Positions 46,951 to 58,515 of a stretch of 64,000 nucleotides of DNA are shown piece after piece. The notes under the pieces are model-generated. The model saw only the letters and a list, made by a program, of their open reading frames with translations, did no database searches and had not been told where the DNA came from. Made by a program: the position numbers and the translations under genes. Within the stretch, counting starts at the first letter, position 1. Each line of letters starts with the position of its first letter. This DNA comes from Phlebiopsis flavidoalba (taxonomy: Eukaryota; Basidiomycota; Agaricomycetes; Polyporales; Phanerochaetaceae): positions 62,001-126,000 of the forward strand of contig JAOCPU010000055.1 in assembly GCA_035772785.1 (NCBI GenBank), in the 5' to 3' direction.

Positions 46951-49817
46951 TCACGAAGAAGTGCAGAGTGTACGTCTGAGCTGGGGGCTGGCGTCGAAAC
47001 CTTCGGAGATGAAATCGAGGTCGAGCGTTTCGTTGTCACAAATCCTCAAAAGATCAAAATCGCCCATGTTAGTTGGTGGAGAGTGCTGTGGGGGGAAGAG
47101 GGCGTTTGCGTAGCTGTCGGCCTGGACCCCCGTGAAGAATATAAGCACTTGTGACCTATACGCCATGTGCGGGGGGAGGGTAAAGGGAAGGAGGGAAGGA
47201 TGGGGGAAAAAAGGAGGGGGGGGGAAGGGAGAGGGATGAGAGGGAGAGGAGGGGGAGGGGGTAGGGGGGGGGGAGGAGGGGGGGGGAAAGAGAGGAAGGA
47301 GGGGGGGGAGAGTGGGGAGGGAGTAGTGGTGGGCTGTAGGTCGCGAGGGGTGGAGTTCGCGGAGTAAATCGGAACGGGGTGGTGCATGTGTGATGGTATG
47401 CGGAGCGGCTGTAGCGACACGGAGAAGTGCTGGCGCGTGAGGGGGAGTAGGCGTGTAGATGGTTGGGTGTGTGGATAGGTGAAGCATCCGGAACTGCAGC
47501 TCTGAGTGGGTCCACAAGATAAGGGCGGGGGACGGAGCGGTGGAAGGTTTCGCGGAACCGGCTGGAGGAATTACAGGGAAGGGGATCGGGCGATGAGGCG
47601 AGGGCTGTGAACATGCCGCCCGTGAACGAGCTTCCGCTGTCCGTCGAGACGGGGGTGAGGGGGGGATGGATTGGGATGATAAGAGCCAGTCTATGCGGGC
47701 CCCACCCCCACGCTGACTTTCCGATCATGCCGCCATTCGATATGCGGCCGTTCTGGTTGGAGTTAGGCAAAAAGTAGTCAGTGGATGAGGGTGATGCAGC
47801 CACGGACTCCGTGTAGCCAACACTTTGTGCTATTGCTCATAGCCTGACTCTCTGACTTTGACTTGAGTGGGTTGGTATCTGAGAGCCGGGACCATTTCCC
47901 TAAGGGAGTGCGGGAACCATGCACGCGGACCAGGGAGTGTCGAGTTCCGACCACGAGGTATGTGGGCCTGCGAATCAACCGACGAGTCGTCATATCCGAC
48001 ATGGAGAGCGATGATGGCGAGATGAAATCTGGTGGGACCCAAATCAAGAGTTGACACGTCCATGTCACGTCCGTCGATCCCGGAAGCCTTTGCGCCTCCG
48101 GCAGAAGTCTAGTGGCGGTTGAGAAAGGCTGTTGTGGTCGATCGCGCCGTCCCAGTCAGGCTCTTCATCATCACTGGTCCTCATCTTCGGTATTGACAGA
48201 ACTCTCTGGCACGCTCTTGGTGCCGTTCCTGTACAGACCAAAGCCTTGTGTCGTGTGTCTCCGTTTCCTGCGAACGGGACCAATGCTAGGCGAAGTACCT
48301 GCGGTGGGTAGCTGGTCGTCAGTCGCCGAGCGAACAGGCTGTCCGCGTGTTCGCTCCACATTGCCAATTGCTGAAGTGCCGGCGGTAGGAGGTGCACTAC
48401 TAGGTTCACTGGTGGGACGAAGTATGTCTGCTGATGCGACGGCCTCCTGGGAGTCACTCGGTGTCAAATCTTCAGGAGAGTCCCGGTCCAGCCTTTTCTT
48501 CTTCGCCACATTTGCTCTGGGCTTGTATCCCGCTTTCGCGTACAGCTCTGGCCACGCATTTCGGAACCTGTCTCGCAAGTCCGTGCTTCTCCGGCCCTGC
48601 TCCTTGAATATAGGATCCTTGACAATCGTGGCCCACACCGTGCCGTGCTTGTCGTAGCCTTCTTTCAGGGGCGCGGTCTTCTTCCGCAGTATGTAAAACG
48701 GTCTGCTGCGCTTTTTCTGGCGGGATGACAGAAAGAGAGGCGAGCCGTCAGGAAGAAGCGAACGGGACTTTGCGGTGGTTGCCGCAACGTGCAACAGAAG
48801 ATGAAGCAGATGGAAGATGTGTGCGAGCGTTGGGGTAATGATGTTTTGTAGGCGTCTGGAAATATTGTGCGAAACCTGAAGTTTTTAGGTCAGTGGCAAA
48901 CTCTAATCCCTGGGTGACTCGAGAAGAGACCGAACAATGAGATGTTACGGGATTGCAAAGCGTGGGGCGGGGTCTGACAAGCACAAGGTATGATTGGGCA
49001 ACTCACGCGGTCTTTCAGGTCCACAGGCGACCGACTGTCGAACTTCAGCTCTGGATCGTTCAGGATTGCCTTCCAATTCCCAACTCCCCACTAAGCAATG
49101 CAGTCCACAGCACAGAAAGGTCCATTAGCTCTGCATTGCAACCAAATAACACAGGCTTCACCTTGTTGCACCCATTCACCAGCATCTGCGTCTCTTCCAT
49201 CGACCATTTCTTACGCGTCTTCTTTCGGTGGATCGCCCCCTAATATCGGCAGAGGATTTACTTGTTTTCGCAGGCGATGCAGCAGTGGGCACCGGCTTCG
49301 GCGGGGGACGACGCAGAGCTCAATGACGCAGGATACGAGAAACCCCAGCACAGTTCGCCGGCGAGAGGGTGAGATGCTAAGCGAGGCCGCGATGCTCTCG
49401 CCGCGGAGGCGGAGGGCGCCGTCGTCCATGATCTTGCCCTTGGCCGCGAGCGCGGTGCAGCGGCCTCGTCCCCGCGCTGTTGCCGGCACGCGCAGCGTCG
49501 TGTCGTCCCGGATCGTGACTCACGGCGAGAACGGGCGGGCGCGCCTGTGGAGCGCGGAGGCTCACGCGGCGCTGGGGCCCTTGAGGGGTGCGTGCGGGCG
49601 AGGTCGTGTGCTGAGGCTCGCGGGCGTTCAGGCAGGCGGGCGGGCTGGCTCGCGGACGCGGGGTACGGCGCGGCGAAGGCCGAAGGCGGATGAGGCTGGG
49701 GGAGCACAATGGGTGCGACGGCTGGTGGCGGGGCGTGGGTGGGTGCGGTGGGGTGCTGGACGGGCCTGCCACTGGCACTTCGGAGAAGTATTCGGGGCGG
49801 GGGGCCGCGGGCGACAT
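46951..49817 (-). CDS. Tay1/Teb1-like double-telobox Myb protein
   Basis: Two Myb repeats each end in a telobox-like third helix. Repeat 1 (49.08-48.83 kb): GNWKAILNDPELKFDSRSPV, DLKDR, then intron 48876-49006 and FRTIFPDAY with HHYPNARTHLPSA. Repeat 2 (48.69-48.52 kb): LKEGYDKHGTVWATIVKDPI, FKEQGRRSTDLRDRFRNAWP and ELYAKAGYKPR. This pairing is that of Yarrowia Tay1 and related Teb1/Mug152 proteins, which bind double-stranded TTAGGG-type telomeric repeats or promoters. A Pro/Ser-rich N-terminus begins at MSPAAPRPEYFSEVPVAG (49817). Downstream comes an acidic EEPDWDGAIDHNSLSQPP, a long Pro/Ser tract and NMGDFDLLRICDNETLDLDF ending at 46951. The C-terminal half is joined by inference through several frame slips and could be a second gene. 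Confidence 0.75.
47171..47333 (+). repeat. Polypurine (G/A) tract
   Basis: About 160 bases of the plus strand are nearly pure G and A, with only a handful of T and no C. On the minus strand it reads as a CT-rich coding stretch for Pro, Ser and Leu within the telobox gene's presumed tail. Many G-runs of four or more are present, so G-quadruplex or triplex formation is plausible. Length errors here are likely. Confidence 0.85.
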
Positions 49818-50329
49818 GTCGGGGTTGTGAGGGCGGGCGGGAGAGAGGTGTGACGACAACGGGGTCGTGCGGAGAGATATAGATCCTAGAGCCCAAAGTT
49901 TCGCTGAGTGAGTTGGAAGAATGCAGGTGGGTGTGATTATAACCTCGGATATCTGGAAGTTCGGGTCACGTGTGTCACGACGGCAGGCAGGGGACCGCGC
50001 AGACACGTTTCGTTTGTGTACCGCCCTCGGCAGCATGCGCAGTTGAAGGCTCTGAGCACTGGCAATGAGCACGTCAAGAGTCGGCGGACACAGCGAGCAG
50101 ACATACGGGGATGGCGAGTCAAAAGAGGTTGGGTTCACATCCATTTGCGCCATTACCGAGTTACCAAAAGCCTGCTACACCGAGGCTTTCCACGTGGCGT
50201 CCACGTGCAGGGTGATGCACTGCCAAACGGGTTAGGTTTTCAATCTTGAACGACACGCAGCACGTGAACGCATTTCTCATTTTTGGACCCGCACGATATT
50301 CGATAGTAGGATAAGGCAAATGAATAATG

Positions 50330-52751
50330 CTATATCGACGGCTCCGCGAAAGCAAGCTGAGCACAGATTAAATTCTCAGCTGGAGAGCCCTCCTCCGTAG
50401 CCTCAACCGGAACATCCCCAATCCCAAACGTGATCCTCATACCACACCATTTATAAAACGCGAGACTCTTCCACTGCTCAGTGCTCTCGTCGGGGGAAGC
50501 AGCAGAGTTTCGATCTCCCAGTCTTTCAGGAGGCGCGCCCAAAAATGTCCGTACCTTCGGTCAAGGCGAAACGGCGACCAATACCTGCACTGGTTTCAGT
50601 GACGGTCCGCGTTCAAATATAGAGTAAACTCACAAGCCCTTGACCCTGTGGAAAAACATGGTCATTGTTCGTTATCATGTACTCCCATACCAGCGCTCCG
50701 GCTTATATGCCTCTGGGTCAGAAAGACGCGAGGGTTGTAGTCTAGACATCGTATATTTTAGACAGCATTCCGAGCATGTCTTCGAGCACAGTCACGGGCA
50801 TGCCGATCAAGCGGTCGATGGAGAACGACAGTTGCAAGTTTGCCCCTTTTCCACAGCTAGTGTCCTCTCTCTGGTGCGCATTTTATGCCCAGTAATGTGT
50901 AAGAACGACGTCCTCATAGAGTCTCTCGCGGGACCATCATGAAAGTGCAGCCGCTACTCTACACAGACGTGTCAGCAGATATCAATCACGCAGTAAATTT
51001 TGGGACCAACGAACATCCTTGAAGCTTCCAGGAAACCCGCCTTGTCACACCTGTGTGAAAGAGATCCTTGAAAAAAAAAAAAGAGTCCTCGTAGGTCTAC
51101 AGACGCAATTTATAAGTTGTCCGTTGGGCCAATATATCGAGAAGGCTCACAGGTTGTCTCCCGTGTAACACTTCAATACTTTGTTGTCATACACCTCCTT
51201 CTGAAAGTTCTCAGGTGATGTATTGCCAACATAGCCAGAGTAGCATCAATGGTATACGCGGTCTTATCGTGTCCCAGCGAATCAGCATAGAGGAACGTGT
51301 CTTCCCCTCTGTACCTCGAATGCTCAGCGTCATACTTGCACAGTATATGACTAGGACGCAACCAGTTTCCTCATCGCTCAACGCGTCCTTTGCAACTCCT
51401 TCTCTCGGATCGCCCTCCAACAGTATAAGCAGAAACACGTCCCGTATGCTCCGTCCGGGTACTCGCGTCGTCATCCCTGCCGACCCAACTCCCGCGCGTC
51501 CTCGAAACGATGAGCTGATGCATAAACTTGGACACGATCTGGTGCGCGATCTCTTATCTCTTCTAAGGCTACAATCTAGGTCAGCAACGACCACGTTCGC
51601 GATACAGATTTATACACGGCACAATTGTGATTGGTAACCGGTAGACCCATCGTGGTAGGACTACAAAACTTTCGACTCGGCGTGTACAGATACGATCTGG
51701 AGTGCTTCTGCCAGTGTCATGGTGCGCTCCTGTGGTTTTTTGAGGAGATATAAAAAAAAAGAGGGCAGAGTCACGAGGAGCCAAACGCCTCGTACGTCCA
51801 GGGGGATTTTCGCTTCCGATAGCCGCATCGAGATATCGCGATGAGGGCGAGCTAACAGTCACATTGAACATTGTAAGCCACACGTGTGTATTTGGTGTAC
51901 ACACCTTCGTAGACAGATTATGTGTTACAGGGACGTCTACGATGTCTTTCGTCGTTTCCATCCTTCTGCGTGCACCATCTCATCGTAGATACGATAGGTA
52001 TTCGGTTAAACACCAGTGATAAGATATCTAGTTTGCCTGTAAGTTAATTATCAAGCAAGAACTAGCGTTCGTCGCGTACGAATCTTCGGCCAAACGCCGG
52101 CGCCACGATCCGTCGATGCTTCTTCCACTGCATTCCCCCTGCGGCCAGCTAAAGAACAAATTCCGCCCACCACTGGGCCTACAACTTACGTGCCATAGAA
52201 GACGGCAACAAACAAGGCCAAAAAAAAACTGGGTAACCATATGACGACCGTTCACAAACTCACTCCCGTCCTCGGCGAGTTTATCAAACACACATACCCT
52301 TCATCGCGACCAGCCTGCCGAACCATACGGCTCCGCGGCGCTTAGACGTGTACCAACCGCCGGCGCGCCCGCGAGGAGCCCAACTGCCGAGATCGTCTCG
52401 CGCCCGAACCTCCGGGGTTACACTACTCACATTTTAACGCTGGACCGCACGCACGGAGGGAAGTTGCGTACTGTGCCCCAGGTTTTGCGCCAGCGCCATT
52501 GCCATCTTAGCCCCGGTGCATGTGTGGTGGGTGGTGGGCAGTACGGCGCCGAGGACGGACATTGGTGAGATGGTGCGTAAAGAAGCGGAGGCCGTCGGGA
52601 GGTGCAGCTGTGCGCTTTGTGGTGGGTAGCTCATGCGGTTAAAGTGCAGGGGCGCGGGCTCACCTGAAGGTGTTGGTAGCAACCGGATGTATGCGGATTT
52701 GATCACGAGCACGACGAGGAGCGCGAGCACCACAGCGGTGGAGGAGGCCAT
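50330..52751 (-). CDS. Cytochrome P450 monooxygenase, membrane-anchored, multi-exon
   Basis: Start ATG 52751 opens a membrane anchor, ASSTAVVLALLVVLVIKSAY. The C-helix reads GMQWKKHRRIVAPAFGRRF (about 52.1 kb), then LALIAISRCGY and ISRDV-like exons, the I-helix GHDKTAYTIDATLAMLAIH (about 51.25 kb, preceded by REGVAKDALSDEE) and ENFQKEVYDNKVLK. The meander is SDPEAYKPERWYG (50.72-50.69 kb). The heme loop FSTGSRACIGRRFALTE is formed by splicing intron 50585-50633, which splits the cysteine codon T|GT. The end is LKDWEIETLLLP, then WCGMRITFGIGDVPVEATEE with stop at 50330. The K-helix ExxR is not clean (ETLYE, about 50.92 kb). Haem-thiolate enzymes of this kind oxidise small molecules at the ER; substrate unknown. 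Frame slips are frequent. Confidence 0.88.
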
Positions 52752-52830
52752 GGTGGGTGAGGGCCTCTGCGTCGCGAGGAGGCGACTGTAGGGGATTAAT
52801 GTCGCTCGTGGGAGTGTCGAGTTGTTTTGC

Positions 52831-52840
52831 ACTTATAATG
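52831..52840 (-). promoter_or_regulatory. Putative TATA box of the P450 gene
   Basis: The minus strand reads cattataagt, 80-89 bases upstream of the P450 ATG. Position and sequence suit a core promoter; inferred, not shown. Confidence 0.45.
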
Positions 52841-54358
52841 GGCGCGTCTAAAAAACTCGACGCCGGATCGGTGCTACCCCACGACTGTGCCCATCCCCAT
52901 ACGGTGTCCTTCCACACCCGTCCGCCCCTCTGCGCGCCCGGACAGACAGTTCCACGCGCGCGCGTGTGAAGACAGCGCGCCTCATACCCGCTCACGCGAC
53001 GCGACTGTATGCGCCTCGAGATTGTCTGATGACACCCGAATCTGCTGGACCGCTGCTGCTGAGGCGGAGAGTCAGAGGTGGTGACTCAGGAGGATCCGGG
53101 CGGGAGGAGGAGGGCCGGCGGTGTGTGGTGTTGTTGTGCGAGGGCTTGGGATCCTAATATGTGGCAAACACGGGGCGATGCGTCGGGGTGGTTCTTGCGA
53201 CTTGCTTGCCACACGCGTCGTTTTGTCTGAGCTCGATGGGGTTGAAGGGGCGTGCTTGAATGGGACCTTTTAAACTCGAGTGGACGAGATGCATGAAGTA
53301 GGTGAGACTTGTTATTTGTTTTCTGATTTCTCTGACGCGATGGAATGAAAGTCTAGGAATGGGGATTCTCGACTTCAAGTTTGTAGATTCTCGTTATAGA
53401 TAGACATCTTGCCAACAGCGTCTCTGACCTGTTTTTGAAGAGTTGAACCCTCACAGCATCGCTGGAATCTGCCCCTTCAATCGTGAGAGGATGTGTCAAG
53501 CCGTGTCATGGTACACCCTGGTAATATACGACACAACGCTGAATGAGTCCCGGACATGCAACACTCCCATAGCAAAAGCAGCCCGCCACCCCACTGGCCA
53601 CAACAGTAAGTCACCGACACGCACTCCCACCCACGCACTCAAAACAGCCTAAATTGATACCCCAAGGAATCCCAACCTCCTGATAAACCACACCCCACCT
53701 CGACTCTAACACCGGGAGCCCAACCACACCTCGCACCTTACGTACACATTAAGCTCGCGGCACCCTGTGCATCGGCGACTTTGCGGCCTTCATAGCAAAC
53801 CTCGAGAGCTTCGCGCTGCGAGCGCACTAACGGTAACGGGCGGGGCTGGCACGTTCTAACTGGGTGCATCCAGTCGTCGCCCCTTGACTCTGAATCGCAG
53901 GGAGAGTAACAGGCGCGTCTCCCCCTCCAAGCGTGTCTCCCCAAGCGTGTCCATCCAAGCGTGTCCCATCGCCAAGATCTCACCGCAAAGAACGACACCA
54001 GAACCGCGTGTCCTCTCCGGCGCAAAACCTAATCGCCATCAGCAGCTGGCACTTGCACACCGTGCCCCTAAACCCCTACCAAATGGAGCCGCACCTGCGC
54101 GCAAACCGCAACACCTGCCCTCGTTGTCAATCGCGCGCACAAACGGCGCAGAAGAGCGACGGAACGGCCGTGCGCGATTCCGCGCGGCCTGTTCGGGCAG
54201 CCTTCAGCCTGGCTTGCTGCCCAGCACGGATCGCTATTAGGCGGCGATCACGCACACTGCGTTTGACGCCACGACACGAATTCGAAGGATCGCGCACTGC
54301 GTCCGGGGAGCGAAGACCCCAATCTCGGATCGGGGCCGATTGCAGGCGCGGCAGGGGC
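52841..54358. other. GC-rich region with no secure gene
   Basis: Upstream flank of the P450 gene and further intergenic DNA. Open frames at 53.74-54.69 kb on both strands are Arg/Ser/Pro-rich, as expected from GC-rich non-coding sequence, and show no domain. Confidence 0.4.
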
Positions 54359-56158
54359 TGCCGCGTGTGCGACGATCCTCACAAACGATCTCCGGTGCTC
54401 GAGAGTGGTGGATGTGAGGGGATTCGCGCTGCCAGGACGCGGTGGGGGTTCGTGGTGGGAGTGGATTCGCGCTGCGCGAGTGGGTGATTCGCGACGGGGA
54501 CTCGGATACGCGATATGAGTGGGAAGACGCGACACGCGACGCGACGCGTCTCGTCGGGCTGGGTACGAAGACAGAAGATCAAGTGCTAAGGCGTAGAGAG
54601 GAGGGGGGCGTGTCTTGATACTTTTTCGGACAAGCTTTCGACTGAGCCAAATTGGCGAATCGGAGTCTCGCGAAGGTGGCAAAACCTTCATAGATGGTGC
54701 AAAGAAGGAGGGGGGATGAGAGCGTGCTCTCCCCTCCGCGGTGCTCTCTCAGGACAGACTCAATCGCATCTTTGAGTCGCGCGAAGGCCAAAAATCTATA
54801 GATGGCGCAGAGAAGCGGGTCAGAAGGGGATTACGCCAAACGAACAGAGAAGGATTATAGCGTGTTCTGCCTCCGCGGGCGTTCCTGGTGCGTATACGCG
54901 GTGAAGCGCGAATTGGAGTCGTGCGGAGGCAAAAGTCTGTATACATGGCACAGAGAAGCGTGGTCAGAGGGGCGGATTCGCGCCACGGCTGCTCCGAATT
55001 GTCTCTCCGAAGCTTAGCAGCACAGAGTATCGTCTGCGTTTGGGTTTCCTCGCGCCTGTCCCTTTATACCTTGAGAACGCGACGCGGTGCACGGAGACCC
55101 TCCGTCGGAGAGCAAAACCCCGTCGCCCGCACCCACCAACTCACTCTTCCGAGCCCGTTCCTAGCACTCAGAGCACGTCTTCCAGTCGCACGAGAAGCGC
55201 AGAGAAGCAGTCCGCACCACCATCGGCCGTTGCTGCTGCTGCTGCTCCGAGCCATCCCACAGCTCGGCCGCGTTCCCACCGCCGTACCCTAAGCCGCCCC
55301 AAAGCGCAACCACCACACAACGTCCGAAGGATGCTGGCTCGCTCGGGGGCGGGAGCGGGGCTCATTGTATGCATCGGTCTGGCCGTGTGTAGGCTAGCTA
55401 TCTGCCGCGTGTGCGACGATCCGTGTGGTTTGAGCTGGGGGAGCGGCGGGTGATCCGCGGTGGGGATTCGTGGTGGGGATTCGCGCCTGGTGAGTTGACG
55501 GGATTCGCGATGTTAAGGGGGAACAGGCGACGACAACGAGACGCGGAGATAAACGTAACGATGCTGGCGTCCCTCGTGTGAAGTTGTAAGTGCTAAACAT
55601 TGAAGATCATGTGTCACACAGTTGGAAGGAGGCGCGTACTAGTAGAGGAAAGGGGGCTTGGCCGGGATGGTATATGTTCGTGTGGACAGTGTTCCTGGAT
55701 GGGCTGGAGCGCGATTGGGAGTGCGGCGAGAAGCCGACCGTCTGGGTTATGGTGGTGCAAAGAATGAGTAAAAGATTGATAGCGGTGTTCTGGCCTCCGG
55801 CGGTGGACGTTGCCTAGATGATGTGTCGCGCGGTGAAGAACGCGCGAATTTGGAGTCGCAGCGCGAAAGACGCAGAATCTTGGTATTAGCTGGCTGCAGA
55901 GAAGCGGTTCATGATGTACCAGGTTCGGCGGCCGACGGGCGGTTGCTGCTCCGAAAAAAAAAAGGCTATCATCAGAGCCCTGGCGGGAGGTTGGCATGAA
56001 CGCGTTCCGCTTACCCTATGGCCCTCGCGCAGTGCTGCGTCCCTGTCATGCCAAAGCGCGACTTCGCACAGGGAACGACGCAGCAGAGAGACTCGGACTG
56101 GCGCCATGCGCCCCGCCCCCGCCCCGCCCGTCCCTTTCCGAGCCCGTTCCTAGCACTC
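54359..56158. repeat. Diverged tandem duplication of a roughly 0.8-1 kb segment
   Basis: The unit begins with tgccgcgtgtgcgacgatcc at 54359 and again at 55402, and ends with gagcccgttcctagcactc at 55151-55169 and 56140-56158. Between them, in the same order, come ggattcgcg-rich DNA, then blocks such as agagaagcg(t/g)gtcag, seen near 54811, 54952 and 55890. Copies differ by many substitutions and indels. No gene is evident inside; it looks like an old duplicated non-coding or transposon-derived unit. Confidence 0.6.
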
Positions 56159-56784
56159 GTCCGCGTTTTCCTAACGTTCGATCGACGTCATGGTGTGACG
56201 CACCCGGGCCGGCGGGGGGTCAGTTCAGAAAGGCCACTTCCGCGAGGTCACAGGGCGTGCACGATATGGCGCAACTGCCGTCATGCCCCAGATTTTTTGG
56301 GGGGGGGTGATTATTCGCTGTCCCCGCTCCTTCTCTGGCCAATTCCCTCCCATTCCTCCCCTCTCCCCCCTGCACTCTTCTCCTCTGCTCCTTCCCCCGC
56401 CCTGTCATTTGGCCCGTGCTCTGCTACCTTGCCCTCTCCCCCACACGCTCCCGTATCGTTACAGGATCTGTTACCTGCTCTCAACCTCACCCCCCCGTAC
56501 CGTACCATACCATACCTTGTCCTCCAGCTCCCCCGTAAAATTGCAGACACCAAAACGCGAGAAATGGAGAAAAAAATGCGTGAATATGTTTACAAGATGA
56601 TAGCGATGCCTGCGATGCCCCTAGAGATATGAGAGATATGTGAATGCAAAACGTCGCCAGAGCCCTGAGTTTGAGATTAAAGTACGCTGTCCGCTCCTCC
56701 GCCATATGTGTGTTGTAATGTTTGAGTTGTGAAAGGGTAGGGAGAGGATGTGTTGTGCCCATCGTTGGTGTGGTGGGCGCAGGC
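56159..56784. other. Pyrimidine-rich intergenic DNA
   Basis: C/T-rich on the plus strand (about 56310-56500), with a short accgtaccgtacc-type repeat near 56496-56515. A 204-codon frame at 56018-56632 passes through it but is low complexity and not convincing as a gene. Confidence 0.4.
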
Positions 56785-57512
56785 CTAAGCTCGGCGGCGT
56801 GGTCTGTCGGCACGGGCGCATCGCGGGGCGTTCGGCGCGCGGAGCGGCCGCCACTGGCGTTTCCAGGGACTCATTTGTCGAAGCATCTGGGGTGTGGGGT
56901 TAACTTGAGGAAGTAATGGGAGGGTAGTGGCAGCACCAGCACTTGACGAAGTCGCGGAAGTTGGGGCTTGACGCAGGCGTCGTTTGCGCTTGACGAGGGT
57001 CAGAGTCTGCGTCGTTAGTACGCTTGTTGTGTGTGTATATGAGGTTACGCGATGACGACTGCTGCCGAGCGCGGACGCCCTGGGGTCTGTTAGCTTGGGG
57101 AGGGTGTGGGGGAGTGGAAGAGAGTACCTTTTTGCAGTGCCGAGCACGTTCACAAGCCGCGGCGTAGGCGTTCGTCGATCCAGCGTACGGTCGCCTTCGT
57201 GTGCGGCTTGAGGTCCGCGGAGGTGCTTGTCGAGGATTTCGAGGGCGGAATGGCACTCAGCTTGACGCCCGGCGGCGGCGTTCGCCGGGTCCGACGCTCG
57301 GCGAGCCATCGTGGTCCTCGAGCACCTGCACGAGCGCGCCGATGGCGTTGCGCGGAGAGCAGCGCGGAGTGTCGAAGGATCGCGCTGACGGAGTCCCATG
57401 TAGAGCGCGCCGGTCCGTGCGGCCTGCACGAGGGACGGGTCGGATGCGGTGCCTCGGCGTGCACATGGCCCCTGCATGTACCTCAGGGCGGGAGGCGGTC
57501 GACGCGAATCAT
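56785..57512 (-). CDS. Hypothetical two-exon protein
   Basis: From ATG 57512 frames give ALVQVLEDHDGSPSVGPGER and then LEILDKHLRGPQAAHEGDR, PRLVNVLGTAK, ending at a donor gtactc. The 48-nt intron 57080-57127 has a CTAAC branch motif and cccag acceptor. The second exon reads NKRTNDADSDPRQAQTTPAS and then Ser/Pro/Arg-rich sequence. The clean intron supports a gene; at least one frame slip occurs in exon 1. Family unknown. Confidence 0.42.
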
Positions 57513-57540
57513 GGCGAGCTGGGAGATATAAAAAGAGGAG

Positions 57541-57571
<31 letters not shown>
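57541..57571 (+). repeat. A31 homopolymer
   Basis: Thirty-one consecutive A directly follow gatataaaaagaggag. It sits 29 bp upstream of the start of the hypothetical gene on the minus strand, where it would be a poly(dT) promoter tract. It is not next to any retroposed gene that I can see. Confidence 0.9.
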
Positions 57572-57574
<3 letters not shown>

Positions 57575-57878
57575 GTGAGTAGGTGGTGGTGGGTGGGTGG
57601 TAGGTGATCGCAGCCAGAAAGTATATGAACTGGTGGAGAGGCACTGAACTAGGGGCTCGCGGGGGATTATAAATGTGGTGTGGGAGCGACTCGTTGCAGG
57701 CCGCTGCAGGCCTACACAATTGCACGGTGCGCAAGCGCTATCGATCCCTGGCCACGCACACACTCGCAGCACCTGTCCCCTCTCTCACACACACGCCACT
57801 ACATCCCCCACACATCAGCAGCTGAGCAGCAGGTAGCCCCCCTCGCCGCTCACCGCCGCCTTATGCAGCGCACAATCA

Positions 57879-57899
57879 GGGGGGGGGGGGGGGGGGGGG
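57879..57899 (+). repeat. G21 homopolymer
   Basis: Twenty-one consecutive G in GC-rich sequence. True length is uncertain because such runs are error-prone. Confidence 0.9.
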
Positions 57900-58515
57900 C
57901 CTGGCCTGCCGCCTCTAGATCGACCAGAAGTAGGCCGGCCTAGCCCGCCCACCGCCCCTATCCGCGGCCCACCTGCCCCCTTCCGGTTAAGCTCCTGCCG
58001 CATCCGGCTCGCTCTCCGTTCATCGATCCCAGGCGCGCGCCCGCCCCGATCTGCGTGCCTGCAGCCCGACCGCGCGCGGGCGCCGCCGTTCGCCGTTTTT
58101 TCTCCGCGAAACATCGATGGTGGCGGAATAGACTCTGCAGACAATGCGCGGGCGCTGGCCCCTTTTCTAAGCTTCCGCGCGCGAGCATTCAGTCGGCTGC
58201 TCCCACTCGGACACTCTCTCGCGCGCCCAGGCCCAGTGCGGCGCGGCGTGCCTCTTTCGGCCTCGCCGTCGCACAGATTCGCCGGTGGGAGCGCGCGCAA
58301 ACGCAAAGGGAACACGGGAAACCAGGGGAAACCCAAGAAGGAAACACGCTTCAGGAGCGCGTTGTTAATTATGGCGCAGTGCGATCATCCAGGGGCCTGC
58401 GGACAGATAGCCTCCCGCCCGCGCCCACGCCTGTCGCGCGGGTGCTGAGCGTCGCCCGTGCCCCGTGCCTACATAACGCGCTGCCACCCCGCGCACGCGT
58501 AGTCCCCCCCGCGAC

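Noticed and set aside
56018..56632. 204-codon open frame
   Set aside because: Runs through a simple C/T-rich stretch, with Pro/Ser/Leu low complexity and no supporting splice or domain.
57483..57734. Minus-strand frames with a phenylalanine or poly-F stretch
   Set aside because: Produced by the A31 homopolymer read in reverse; not a protein feature.
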